From Limnobacter sp. (GTDB taxonomy: Bacteria > Pseudomonadota > Gammaproteobacteria > Burkholderiales > Burkholderiaceae_E), in NCBI GenBank assembly GCA_012513825.1, contig JAAZBL010000240.1, positions 1 through 38,021 of the forward strand: 38,021 nucleotides of DNA. Reading direction: 5' to 3'. Below, piece by piece: positions 25,348-33,992 of the stretch. Below the pieces are notes generated by a model. That model was not told the DNA's origin, did no database searches, and saw only the letters and a list, made by a program, of their open reading frames with translations. How positions within the stretch are numbered: the first letter of the stretch is position 1; every line of letters starts with the position of its first letter. The position numbers were made by a program, and so were the translations under genes.

Positions 25348-27388
25348 GCGATACCGGCGTCGCGCCCGGTGGCCGAGCTGCCGCCGGGCTCGGCCGTGCA
25401 GGAGTCGCCGGGCCCGGGCGGGGTCGCGTCTTCGCGGCAAGCGCGTCGACGTTCGCGCCGTCGAGCGACCGCAGGAATGCGACCAGTGCCGCCTTGTCGT
25501 CGGCATCGAGCCCGAGCGGGACGAGCCGGGGGCTGCGCTGCGGCGACGCGCCGCCGCCGCGATCGTAGAACTCGACGACCTCTTCGAGCGTCGCGATCGA
25601 GCCGTCGTGCATGTACGGTGCGCTGCGCGATACGTTACGCAGCGACGGTGTCCGGAACGCGTGGCGATCGGCCGATCGGCGCGTGACCTCGAAGCGGCCG
25701 AGGTCCTCGTCGATCTCGCCGCCGATCACGGCGATCTCCGTTGCGCTCAACCGCGCCTTCAGGCCCGGTGCGAGCGTCACCTCGCGGATCGGCACCGGCC
25801 GCGAGGCCAGCCCGCCGCCGGTCGCATGAAAGCCTTCGTCGGTGAAGTCCGCGTCGCGCTCGCCGACCAGGTGGCAACTTGCGCAGCGCGCCTTGCCGGT
25901 GAAGACCTGGAAGCCCCGCTGCTCGATTGCATTCAGCGCTTCGCGGTCTCCGCCATAACGCCAGCGGTCGAAGCGCGAATCGGCCGAAACCAGCGTGGTC
26001 TCGAATGCGGCGAGCGCCGCGGCGACCGTCTCGACCGACACGCGCCGGCCGTCGAAGGCGCGCTCGAAGAGCCCGGCGTAGTCGGGCAGCGCATCGATGC
26101 GATCGAGCACCTGGCGTTCGGAGCGGTTGCCCATCTCGTCGGCGTGCAGCAGCGGCTGCCAGGCCTGGCGCAGCAGCGACGATTCGCGCCCGTCGTGGAA
26201 CAGCGTCTTGCGCCAGGCCACGTTCAGCAGCGACGGGGCGTTGCGGCGCAGGCTGCGGCCCTCGATGCCGACGGCCGTTCGCGATGCGTTCGACGTGAAG
26301 CCCTGTTCGGGCACGTGGCACATCGCGCAGGACATGGTCCCGTTGACCGACAGCCGGCGGTCGAAGAACAGCTTGCGGCCGAGTTCGACGCGCTGCGGCG
26401 TGACGACGAGGCCGGCGGACGCTTGCGGCGGCGGCAGGCCGAAGGCCGGGCCGGACGGCTGCGAAGAGGCCGCTGCATCCGCCACCGGATCCGTGAGCAG
26501 CCGATCCGGAGCATGCGGGCGCGACGGCGGTGCAATCGAGGTCGGCTCGCCCGAGGCGAACCGGGCGCCGGCTGCCTGCCCTTCCGTTCTGTCGGCTTCG
26601 AGCGCGAGCGTCAGGATGTCGTTGAAGACGACCTCGGGATGCAGGAACTCGGCCCCGTAGACTTCGCGGACCTGCCCACGCGGGTCGATCAGGAACACCT
26701 TCAGCATGTGGGCGATCGCGCGGGTCGGCCTGCCGGCGGCGTCGCGCTCGACTTCGACGTCCTGGCCGAAACCGTCGAGAATCGGTTTCAGCCGCGCCAT
26801 CGACGAGGTCGTCAGGAAGTGCCAGCGCAGCTCGCGCGAGCGAGCGTAGTCGCCGCCATAGAACTGCATTGCCGCCGGCGAGTCGTTGGTCGGGTCGAAC
26901 GACAGCGAAACGAAGCGGACCTTCGCTCGCAGCGACGGCTCCGCCAGCACGCGTTCCCTGACGTCGACGAAGGTGGCGTAGGCCAACGGGCAGCCGACCG
27001 GATCGGTGCAGTACGTATAGACGAACGACAGCAGCGTGATCGCTCCGTGCGTGTAGGCGGACAGGCGACGAGGCCACAGGCGGCTGCCTTCGAGGACCCA
27101 GCCGTCGGCGGCGGCCTGGATCACGGGAAGCGTGTAGCTTCCCGGAGGATTCGCGGCGAAGTCCTGTAACGGCCGGATCGGCACCGGCTGTCCGGCTGCC
27201 GGCGGGGCGCCGGCGAGAGCGAAGGCCGCGCACGAGGCCAGCAGCCAGGCGCCGACCGTCGCCCGGATTCCCGGACCGGCGTCCTTCCCGGCAGCTCCGC
27301 GGCGACTGCCCGAACTGCCGGCGACGTCGGCGCAGCCGATTCGAAGGCCGTCAGCGCCCGGCCACGACCATCGGTTTCGCGCCGCCAT
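25286..27388 (-). CDS. fused SCO1/SenC and di-haem MauG/cytochrome c peroxidase protein (probable MtoX maturation factor)
   Basis: This 700-residue exported protein has a hydrophobic signal-like segment at about residues 44-66. An SCO1/SenC thioredoxin-like domain (about 80-255) follows, with Cys127 and Cys133 (C-TDPVG-C) and His227 in IAHMLKVFLIDP as the copper-ligand set. The usual motif is C-x3-C, so C-x5-C is atypical. After a Pro-rich linker (255-320) comes a cytochrome c peroxidase/MauG domain with haem sites C354-AM-C357-H358 and C502-AS-C505-H506, GRKLFFDRRLS, and APYMHDGSIATLEEVVEFY. SCO and MauG proteins accompany methanethiol oxidase and are thought to load copper and mature its cofactor. 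It follows mtoX on the same strand, overlapping it by 38 bases. The ATG at 27388 lacks a clear ribosome site. The Arg/Pro-rich C-terminal tail overlaps the convergent aminotransferase gene. Confidence 0.88.
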   Translation of the reverse strand: MAARNRWSWPGADGLRIGCADVAGSSGSRRGAAGKDAGPGIRATVGAWLLASCAAFALAGAPPAAGQPVPIRPLQDFAANPPGSYTLPVIQAAADGWVLEGSRLWPRRLSAYTHGAITLLSFVYTYCTDPVGCPLAYATFVDVRERVLAEPSLRAKVRFVSLSFDPTNDSPAAMQFYGGDYARSRELRWHFLTTSSMARLKPILDGFGQDVEVERDAAGRPTRAIAHMLKVFLIDPRGQVREVYGAEFLHPEVVFNDILTLALEADRTEGQAAGARFASGEPTSIAPPSRPHAPDRLLTDPVADAAASSQPSGPAFGLPPPQASAGLVVTPQRVELGRKLFFDRRLSVNGTMSCAMCHVPEQGFTSNASRTAVGIEGRSLRRNAPSLLNVAWRKTLFHDGRESSLLRQAWQPLLHADEMGNRSERQVLDRIDALPDYAGLFERAFDGRRVSVETVAAALAAFETTLVSADSRFDRWRYGGDREALNAIEQRGFQVFTGKARCASCHLVGERDADFTDEGFHATGGGLASRPVPIREVTLAPGLKARLSATEIAVIGGEIDEDLGRFEVTRRSADRHAFRTPSLRNVSRSAPYMHDGSIATLEEVVEFYDRGGGASPQRSPRLVPLGLDADDKAALVAFLRSLDGANVDALAAKTRPRPGPATPARPSPAAARPPGATPVSLSRPTRPRQRRAPRARRCRS

Positions 27389-28688
27389 CGCCGTTCGATG
27401 CCGCGGCCGGCGCGCGAGCCGAGAACTTCATGTGGTGCGCGCGCCCGAGTCCCAAAGCGTTGAAGTCGAGTGCGAACGTCGGCTTCAGTTCCTTGCCGTC
27501 CCATTCGAAGGCGCGCAGGAACTGCTCGTTGTCTTCGCCCTTCTTGTCCCAGTTGGCCAGCAGCGAAGACGTGACGTAGACGCGCTTGCCGTCCCAGCTC
27601 TGCGACACCATGTTGACCTGCTTGCCGGTGACCTTCTCGTAGGTCTGTTTCGGGTTTTCGGGGTCGCTCAGGTCGAAGTAACGTGTCTTGCCGTCCATGA
27701 AGGTGTTGACCCACAGGCCCTTCGCGTCGGCCGTGATCGAGATGTCGACCGGCAGCGGAATCTTCGACGGATCGCCGATCGTTCCGACCTGTTTCGCCTG
27801 CCACTGGCCGCCGGCGTCCTGGCGCACGAGCCAGAGCGCCGAGGTCAGTGCACTGGCCGTGATCGCCCAGTTGTCCTGCGGGTTCAGCGACCAGCGGATC
27901 TCGAGCGGCGCGCCCGGTACCTCGAAGACCTTCGTCGGCGTCATCGACTTCAGGTCCCAGAGCACCATCGTCTGGCCGAAGTTCTTCATCGCGCCGGCGT
28001 CCTGGACCAGCGTGCCGAAGTCCATCATGTAGTTGGTCCAGCCGGCGAAGCTCGAGGTCAGCATCACGTTCTTCTGCGGGTTGATGCCGATGTCGTAGCC
28101 GTAGCCGTCGCCGTTGCCCGCCGGGCCGTGGCCGACCGGCATCTCGTGCCTGGAGACGAGTTCGCCCTGGTTGTTGTAGACGGCGATGCCGGTCCTGCCG
28201 CCGTGGTCGCGCGCGTTCGACAGGCCCTGGACCAGCATGCGGCCGGGCAGCGCGTAGAACGTGTGCGGTCCGACGAAACCGGTCTTTTCGGCGAAATCGT
28301 CGATCGACTTCACGAGCCGCGGCTTGGCCGGGTCGGTGCCGATGTCGAAGACGAAGATCCGGCTGTCGTCGAGCCGGCCCGCCCAGAGGAAGCGGCGGTC
28401 GTCGGTGAAGCCCATGTGGTGCGCCTCGCCGCGCCCGCCCACCGACAGCGTATGGATGACGCGGCCGAACGTGCTGCTGCCCGGCTCGACGTCGATCGTC
28501 ACGAGCTTGTCGGAGCCGTCGCCGAGGCCCTCGACGCCGAGTGTCCAGACATGCAGATAGTGTTCCTGGCCCTTGATCAGTCGTGTCGTGTACGGCGAGT
28601 TGCAGGTTTCGTCGGCCAGCAGCGGGGTGGCCGGCACCGCGAGCAGCGTCGCGGCAACTGCGAGGGCGCTGACGGGGAGCGTGTTCAT
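27351..28688 (-). CDS. mtoX: methanethiol oxidase, selenium-binding protein SBP56 family
   Basis: This 445-residue exported protein has a signal peptide (MNTLPVSALAVAATLLAVP, cleavage near LLADE). SBP56/SELENBP1 homologues form a seven-bladed propeller. The bacterial enzyme MtoX is a copper-dependent periplasmic oxidase that turns methanethiol into formaldehyde, hydrogen sulfide and hydrogen peroxide. Paired histidines characteristic of the family are His90-His91 in EAHHMGF and His418-His419 in RAHHMKF; SNARDHGGRTGIAVY, SSFAGWTNYM and DISITADAKGLWVN also match. The ATG at 28688 has a GGAGGAGG site at seven to eight bases. The next gene is an SCO-MauG fusion, matching the known neighbourhood of mtoX and strongly supporting this assignment over a generic selenium-binding label. 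The predicted reaction makes H2S and formaldehyde, but I see no dedicated H2S or formaldehyde oxidation gene here. Confidence 0.88.
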   Translation of the reverse strand: MNTLPVSALAVAATLLAVPATPLLADETCNSPYTTRLIKGQEHYLHVWTLGVEGLGDGSDKLVTIDVEPGSSTFGRVIHTLSVGGRGEAHHMGFTDDRRFLWAGRLDDSRIFVFDIGTDPAKPRLVKSIDDFAEKTGFVGPHTFYALPGRMLVQGLSNARDHGGRTGIAVYNNQGELVSRHEMPVGHGPAGNGDGYGYDIGINPQKNVMLTSSFAGWTNYMMDFGTLVQDAGAMKNFGQTMVLWDLKSMTPTKVFEVPGAPLEIRWSLNPQDNWAITASALTSALWLVRQDAGGQWQAKQVGTIGDPSKIPLPVDISITADAKGLWVNTFMDGKTRYFDLSDPENPKQTYEKVTGKQVNMVSQSWDGKRVYVTSSLLANWDKKGEDNEQFLRAFEWDGKELKPTFALDFNALGLGRAHHMKFSARAPAAASNGDGGAKPMVVAGR

Positions 28689-28763
28689 GAGCCCGCCTCC
28701 TCCTAGCCCGAACTACCGGGTACTTCTTGGGTGGCTCGATGTTGCTCCATTCCGCCCTCGCGT

Positions 28764-29852
28764 TCAAGCGCTGATGCGCAGCCGCCGAAGTGCGTCGGCC
28801 GCGAGCTCGCGCGTGAGCTCGGCGGCGCCGCGGACGCGACACAGGGCGGCGGCCTGTCCCGACCAGAGCGGCGTGAAATCGGCCGAGCCGGCGGCTTCGG
28901 CCTTCGCGCGCAGCGGCGCCAGCGCCGTGCCTGCCTGGGGAAAGGCCGGCGCCTGCGCGGAGATCGGGCCGAGCTCGCGGACCGCGCGATTGACGATGCT
29001 GCGCGCCGGTCGGCCGGTGAATACGTTGGTCAGTGCGGTTCCGTCGTCGCGCGCGTCCGCCAGCGCCTTGCGATGCAGCTCGGAGACCCTGGCCTCGGGG
29101 CAGAACAGGTAGGCGGTGCCGATCTGGACGGCCGAAGCGCCGAGCGCGAGCGCCGCGACGATGCCGCGCGCATCGGCGATGCCGCCGGCCGCGATGACCG
29201 GGACCCGGACCGCGTCGGCCACCTGAGGCACGAGCGCGAAGGTGCCGACCTGCGTCGCGGGCTCGTCGTCGAGGAACATGCCGCGGTGTCCACCGGCTTC
29301 GGCGCCCTGCGCGATGATCGCATCGCAGCCGCGTGACTCGAGCCAGCGCGCCTCGGCGACCGTAGTCGCCGACGACAGTACCTTCGCCCCGGTCGACTTC
29401 ACGCGCTCGAGCAGGCGCGGCTCGGGCAGGCCGAAGTGGAAGCTGACGACCTCCGGACGCAGGGCTTCGACGAGGCGGCAGGCAGCGTCGTCGAAAGGCG
29501 TGCGCGACGTTGCCGCGGCGCCGGTGTCCGGCGGTTCGAGCGCGAGTTCGGCGTAATAGCCGGCCAGCCGGTCGCGCCAGCCGGCTTCGCGCACCGGGTC
29601 TTCGGGCGTTGCCGCGTGGCAGAAGAAGTTCAGGTTCAACGGTCCGGACGCCGCCTTGCGGATCGCCTCGGTCTCCGCGCGGATCTGCTCGGGGCTCAGC
29701 ATCGCGCAGGGGAGCGAACCGAGGCCGCCGGCCCCGGTCACGGCTGCGGCCAGCGCGGAGCCGGCCGGTCCGGCCATCGGCGCCTGGACGATCGGCAGTT
29801 CGATGCCCAGCAGGTCGAGGATCCGCGAGTCGGGCCAGTCGCTCTTGCTCAT
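28764..29852 (-). CDS. nitronate monooxygenase (2-nitropropane dioxygenase family)
   Basis: This 362-residue FMN-dependent TIM-barrel oxidase is predicted to oxidise alkyl nitronates to carbonyl compounds and nitrite. It has LPIVQAPMAGPAGS at the start, GGLGSLPCAMLS, AQGAEAGGHRG with the catalytic-base His region, VIAAGGIADARGI for the flavin phosphate, and GTAYLFCPEA. The start was set at ATG 29852, which has GGAGG seven bases upstream and begins directly before the barrel; the open frame to 30053 would add 67 residues without family similarity. It ends 75 bases before mtoX on the same strand, so partial co-transcription is possible, but a functional link to thiol oxidation is not established. 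Confidence 0.9.
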   Translation of the reverse strand: MSKSDWPDSRILDLLGIELPIVQAPMAGPAGSALAAAVTGAGGLGSLPCAMLSPEQIRAETEAIRKAASGPLNLNFFCHAATPEDPVREAGWRDRLAGYYAELALEPPDTGAAATSRTPFDDAACRLVEALRPEVVSFHFGLPEPRLLERVKSTGAKVLSSATTVAEARWLESRGCDAIIAQGAEAGGHRGMFLDDEPATQVGTFALVPQVADAVRVPVIAAGGIADARGIVAALALGASAVQIGTAYLFCPEARVSELHRKALADARDDGTALTNVFTGRPARSIVNRAVRELGPISAQAPAFPQAGTALAPLRAKAEAAGSADFTPLWSGQAAALCRVRGAAELTRELAADALRRLRISA

Positions 29853-30039
29853 GTTCAGCCTCCGGAAAAGGGCACCGATGCGGACATCGACGTCAGGATC
29901 GACCGGAGCGCCGCTGCGGTTTCCGGCAGTTCCGTTCGCGGATTCCCGCGTGTAAGCTGCCGCCATTGTGCCGGTTTGTCCTGCGTCAGAAGCCGCGTCG
30001 ATAGTAGCGCCGCGACCCGGTGTCGGTTCATGGGTCCGT

Positions 30040-30059
30040 GCTGCATACTGCACTGCAGC
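30040..30059. promoter_or_regulatory. CTGCA-rich inverted repeat upstream of the acetate uptake genes
   Basis: GCTGCA and TGCAGC face each other across eight bases, and the pentamer CTGCA occurs three times (30041, 30048, 30053). The element lies 15-35 bases before the ATG of the DUF485 gene, within the 222-base divergent gap with the nitronate monooxygenase gene. The position suits an operator or a leader hairpin for the actP operon. The function is inferred. Confidence 0.3.
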
Positions 30060-30074
30060 AACAAGGGAGGCAAC

Positions 30075-30383
30075 ATGGATACTGATCTGGCACAGCGAAT
30101 AGCGCGCGACCCGAACTACCAGGCCCTGGTCGAGAAGCGCACCCGATTCGGCTGGTTGCTCACGCTCGCGATGCTGGTCGTCTACTACGGCTTCATCCTG
30201 CTCGTGGCTTTCGCCAAGGACCTGCTGGCCAGGCCGCTCGGCAGCGGCGTCATGACGCTCGGGATACCGATCGGATTCGGCGTCATCGTCTTCACGATCG
30301 CGATCACCGCCTACTACGTCAGGCGTGCGAACAGCGAGTTCGACGAGCTGGTCGACCGGGTCGTTCGGGAGGCGCTCAAATGA
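30075..30383 (+). CDS. DUF485 inner-membrane protein (YjcH-like, partner of ActP)
   Basis: This 102-residue protein has two transmembrane helices (about residues 25-47 and 58-82) and a charged C-terminus ending [18 protein letters not shown]485 proteins such as E. coli YjcH are almost always encoded directly before the acetate permease ActP and are thought to assist it, though their exact role is not settled. [21 protein letters not shown] is a clear family match in the first helix. A GGGAGG ribosome site precedes the ATG. The stop overlaps the actP start by four bases (ATGA), indicating coupled translation. Confidence 0.93.
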   Translation: MDTDLAQRIARDPNYQALVEKRTRFGWLLTLAMLVVYYGFILLVAFAKDLLARPLGSGVMTLGIPIGFGVIVFTIAITAYYVRRANSEFDELVDRVVREALK

Positions 30384-32110
30384 ACGGCCCCCGCGAACTC
30401 ACGAGAAAGGCGGTCGCACTGGCGGCGCTGTTCGGCGTCTCGGCGGCCGTGCTGGCCGCCGGCGGCGACCTCGGGCAGGCCGAGAAGCAGGCGACCAACT
30501 GGACGGCGATCGGCATGTTCGCGCTGTTCGTGCTGGCCACGCTGTACATCACGAAGTGGGCGGCATCGCGCACGAAGTCGGCGGCCGACTTCTACACGGC
30601 CGGCGGCGGCATCACCGGTTTCCAGAACGGGTTGGCGATCGCCGGCGACTACATGTCGGCGGCCTCGTTCCTCGGCATCTCGGCTGCGGTCATGGCGAGC
30701 GGCTTCGACGGCCTGATCTACTCGATCGGTTTCCTGGTCGGCTGGCCGATCCTGACCTTCCTGATGGCCGAACGCTTGCGCAACCTCGGCAAGTTCACGT
30801 TCTCCGACGTCGCCGCGTTTCGCTTCGGGCAGACGCCGGTGCGGATCTTCGCAGCCTCCGGCACGCTGGTCGTCGTCGCGTTCTACCTGATCGCGCAGAT
30901 GGTCGGCGCCGGCCAGCTGATCAAGCTGCTGTTCGGCCTCGAGTACTGGATCGCCGTGGTCATCGTCGGCGGGCTGATGATGATCTACGTGTTGTTCGGC
31001 GGAATGACCGCGACCACCTGGGTGCAGATCATCAAGGCCTGCCTGCTGCTCGGCGGCGCGACCTTCATGGCCTTCATGGTGATGCTTCGCTACGGATTCA
31101 GCCCCGAGGCGATGTTCTCGCACGCGGTCGAGGTCAAGACGCAGCTTGCCGCCGAAGCCGGCGCGCCGGCCGAGCAGGCGAGCCGCCAGGGCATCTCGAT
31201 CATGGGACCGGGCAACTTCGTCAAGGACCCGATCTCGGCGATCTCGTTCGGCATGGCGCTGATGTTCGGCACTGCCGGCCTGCCGCATATCCTGATGCGC
31301 TTCTTCACGGTGCCCAGCGCCAAGGAAGCCCGCAAGTCGGTCATGTGGGCGACCGGCTGGATCGGCTACTTCTACCTGCTGACCTTCATCATCGGTTTCG
31401 GCGCGATCACTTTCGTGCTGACCAACCCGGGGTTCCTCGATCCGCGATCGGGCGGCCTGATCGGCGGCAGCAACATGGCGGCGGTCCACCTGGCCAACGC
31501 GGTCGGCGGCAACGTCTTCCTCGGCTTCATCTCGGCCGTCGCGTTCGCGACGATCCTCGCCGTGGTCGCCGGTCTCACGCTGTCGGGCGCCTCGGCGGTC
31601 TCCCACGACCTCTATGCCACGGTCATCAAGCGCGGCCAGGCCGACAGCGCGGCCGAACTGCGCGTCTCGCGGATCACCACGATCGCGCTCGGCGTGCTCG
31701 CGGTGATCCTGGGCATCGCGTTCGAGAAGCAGAACATCGCCTTCATGGTGTCGCTGGCCTTCGCGATCGCGGCCTCGGCGAACTTCCCGGTGCTGTTCAT
31801 GTCGGTGCTGTGGAAGGACTGCACGACGCGCGGCGCGGTGATCGGCGGCTTTCTCGGGCTGATCTCTTCGGTGGTGCTCACGGTCCTGTCGCCGTCGGTC
31901 TGGGAGGCGACGCTCGGCAATCCGAAGGGCTCGGCCTGGTTCCCGTACACGTCGCCGGCGCTGTTCTCGATGACGATCGGCTTCGTCGGGATCTGGCTGT
32001 TCTCGATCCTCGATCGCAGCGAGCGGGCGCGGATCGACCGGGCCGGCTACCTGGCGCAGAAGGTGCGTTCGGAGACCGGCATCGGCGCCGCGCAGGCCTC
32101 GGCGCATTGA
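30380..32110 (+). CDS. actP: cation/acetate symporter ActP
   Basis: This 576-residue sodium/solute symporter (SSS family) imports acetate and similar short carboxylates. The first helix (about residues 10-27) resembles the ActP N-terminal signal-like segment. The transporter core begins near [19 protein letters not shown] and continues through [17 protein letters not shown], the first core helix with the sodium-site region. Further matches are [14 protein letters not shown]-like [52 protein letters not shown] and [18 protein letters not shown]. There are about 13-14 hydrophobic segments, and the length is slightly above E. coli ActP (549). It overlaps the DUF485 gene and is followed 16 bases later by the DUF294 gene, so all are likely one transcript. 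Confidence 0.95.
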   Translation: MNGPRELTRKAVALAALFGVSAAVLAAGGDLGQAEKQATNWTAIGMFALFVLATLYITKWAASRTKSAADFYTAGGGITGFQNGLAIAGDYMSAASFLGISAAVMASGFDGLIYSIGFLVGWPILTFLMAERLRNLGKFTFSDVAAFRFGQTPVRIFAASGTLVVVAFYLIAQMVGAGQLIKLLFGLEYWIAVVIVGGLMMIYVLFGGMTATTWVQIIKACLLLGGATFMAFMVMLRYGFSPEAMFSHAVEVKTQLAAEAGAPAEQASRQGISIMGPGNFVKDPISAISFGMALMFGTAGLPHILMRFFTVPSAKEARKSVMWATGWIGYFYLLTFIIGFGAITFVLTNPGFLDPRSGGLIGGSNMAAVHLANAVGGNVFLGFISAVAFATILAVVAGLTLSGASAVSHDLYATVIKRGQADSAAELRVSRITTIALGVLAVILGIAFEKQNIAFMVSLAFAIAASANFPVLFMSVLWKDCTTRGAVIGGFLGLISSVVLTVLSPSVWEATLGNPKGSAWFPYTSPALFSMTIGFVGIWLFSILDRSERARIDRAGYLAQKVRSETGIGAAQASAH

Positions 32111-32126
32111 GTTCCCGGCGCAGCGA

Positions 32127-33992
32127 GTGTCAGGCAGCGCGCTCGACAGCCCGCCATTCGACCTGCTGACCCCGGCCGAGCGCGCGCGCCTGCGCGACTC
32201 GGCCGAAGAGGTCGACTACGCACCCGGTGCGACGCTGTCGGCGCCGCCGGCCGAACCGGCCGGCGTGTGGCTGCTGCTGGGCGGGCGCGTGCGGCTGGAA
32301 CGCCAGGGCGCGGCCGCCTTTCGCGCGCGCAGCGGTGGCCAGGGCGGCGATCGACCGGAGCCCATGTCGGACTACGGCCCCGGCGAACTGGTCGCGCTGC
32401 GCTCGGCCCTGACCGGTCACGCCGACGGCGCCTGGATCGCGCTGGAGGCGGTCCGTGCGCTGCGGATCCCTGCGGCGGGCCTGCGCGAACTGCTCGCGGC
32501 CAATGCGGCCTTCGCGGCCGCCGTATTCGCCGAACTGGCCCGCCGGCTGTCCGGCGGTCCCGGGCCCGGGCGCACGCGCCGCGACCTGGCCTCGCTGATG
32601 ATGTCGCAGGTGCGCGATGCCTACCTGCGCAAGCCCTTCTTCGTCGACGGCTCGACCGACCTGCTGAGCCTGTGCCGGACGATGGCCGACGAGGGCGTGA
32701 CCGACGCGCTGGTGCGCGAGGCCGGACGCGTCGGCATCTTCACGACGACCGACCTGCGCGATGCGCTGCTGCGCTCGCAGCCGCCCGGCGAGCTGACCGT
32801 CGGCGAGCTCGCACGCTACGAGCCGATCTCGGTGGCCGCCGACGCCGAACTGCTCGAGGCGCTGCTGCTGATGCTGCGCCACCGCGTCCACCGCGTGCTG
32901 GTGCGCGAAGGCGACGAAGTGGTCGGCGTGCTGAGCCAGCTCGAGCTGATGAGCTTCGTGTCGAACCACTCGCACCTGATCGCACTGCAGGTCCAGCAGG
33001 CAGCAAGCGTCGGCGAACTGGGTGAAGCGGCGCACCAGATCGACAGGCTGATCGAACTGCTGCACGAAGACGGCGTGCGGGTCGAGATCATCGCCGGGCT
33101 CGTGCGCGAACTGAACCGGCAGGTGTTCACGCGGCTGTGGACGCTGCTGGCGCCGCAATCGCTGCGCGACAACAGCTGCCTCGTCGTGATGGGCAGCGAG
33201 GGACGCGGCGAGCAGATCGTCAAGACCGACCAGGACAATGCGCTGCTGCTGCGCGACGGCTTCGACATCGATCGCGCGCTGCTCGACGGGTTGACCGCGC
33301 AGTTCAGCGCCGCGCTCGGCGAGTTCGGCTATCCGCCATGCCCGGGCGGCATCATGCTCAGCCGCCCGCTGTGGAGCCAGTCGGTCGCCGGCTTTCGTGC
33401 CAGCATCCGCGACTGGGTCCACGGGGTCGACCCGGAAGGTCCGATGAACCTGGCGATCTTCCTCGACGCCAGCGCCGTGGCCGGCGACGCGAGCCTGCTC
33501 GCGCAGGCGCGCGACCACGTCGACCGGATCCTCGTCGACAGCGACGCCTTCTATGCCCGCTTCGCGAGCGCCGCGATCCAGTTCGGCGACCAGGGCGGCT
33601 GGTGGACGCGGCTGACCCAGCTGCGCTCGCGCGACAACTCCGAGGTCGACCTCAAGAAGCTCGGGATCTTTCCGATCGTCCACGGCGCCCGCGCGCTGGC
33701 GCTGCAGTACCGGCTGCGCGTCCTCGGCACGGCGGCGCGGCTGCGCGCGCTCGTCGGGCTGGGGCGATTCGACGAGGCGCTGGCGCGCGACCTCGTCGAT
33801 GCGCTGCACTTCCTGATCGGACTGAAACTGCGCAACAATCTGGTCCAGCGCCGGCTCGGCCGGATTCCCGACAATCGTTTGCAGATCGCCAGCCTCGGCA
33901 CGCTGGAGCGCGACGCCCTGAAGGACTCGCTCGCCATCGTCCGCCGGTTCCGGCAGTGGCTGGCCAGGCACTACAGGCTCGATTCGATTTGA
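32127..33992 (+). CDS. DUF294 nucleotidyltransferase-like protein with cNMP-like and CBS domains
   Basis: This 621-residue cytoplasmic protein has a cyclic-nucleotide-binding-like domain (about 10-145), a pair of CBS motifs (about 160-285), then the DUF294 nucleotidyltransferase core and its C-terminal helical domain. The core has G356-S357 in MGSEGRGE and Asp368/Asp370 in TDQDN, the GlnD-like metal site. The cNMP part lacks the phosphate-binding Arg: after GELVAL the loop reads TGHADGAW where G-x-x-R-x-A is expected, so cAMP binding is doubtful. Genes of this kind are known neighbours of actP in pseudomonads (the PA3233 type). The start is GTG at 32127 with no strong ribosome site. It probably senses adenine nucleotides through its CBS pair and modifies an unknown partner. 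Confidence 0.87.
   Translation: MSGSALDSPPFDLLTPAERARLRDSAEEVDYAPGATLSAPPAEPAGVWLLLGGRVRLERQGAAAFRARSGGQGGDRPEPMSDYGPGELVALRSALTGHADGAWIALEAVRALRIPAAGLRELLAANAAFAAAVFAELARRLSGGPGPGRTRRDLASLMMSQVRDAYLRKPFFVDGSTDLLSLCRTMADEGVTDALVREAGRVGIFTTTDLRDALLRSQPPGELTVGELARYEPISVAADAELLEALLLMLRHRVHRVLVREGDEVVGVLSQLELMSFVSNHSHLIALQVQQAASVGELGEAAHQIDRLIELLHEDGVRVEIIAGLVRELNRQVFTRLWTLLAPQSLRDNSCLVVMGSEGRGEQIVKTDQDNALLLRDGFDIDRALLDGLTAQFSAALGEFGYPPCPGGIMLSRPLWSQSVAGFRASIRDWVHGVDPEGPMNLAIFLDASAVAGDASLLAQARDHVDRILVDSDAFYARFASAAIQFGDQGGWWTRLTQLRSRDNSEVDLKKLGIFPIVHGARALALQYRLRVLGTAARLRALVGLGRFDEALARDLVDALHFLIGLKLRNNLVQRRLGRIPDNRLQIASLGTLERDALKDSLAIVRRFRQWLARHYRLDSI

Noticed and set aside
25286-28688. Reading the MauG domain as part of a methylamine dehydrogenase cluster
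   Set aside because: No mauA or mauB gene is present. The neighbouring propeller protein matches SBP56/MtoX, not the methylamine dehydrogenase heavy chain.
30314-32107. A 597-codon minus-strand frame opposite actP
   Set aside because: It is extremely rich in Asp/Arg/His, the typical shadow of hydrophobic membrane-protein codons.
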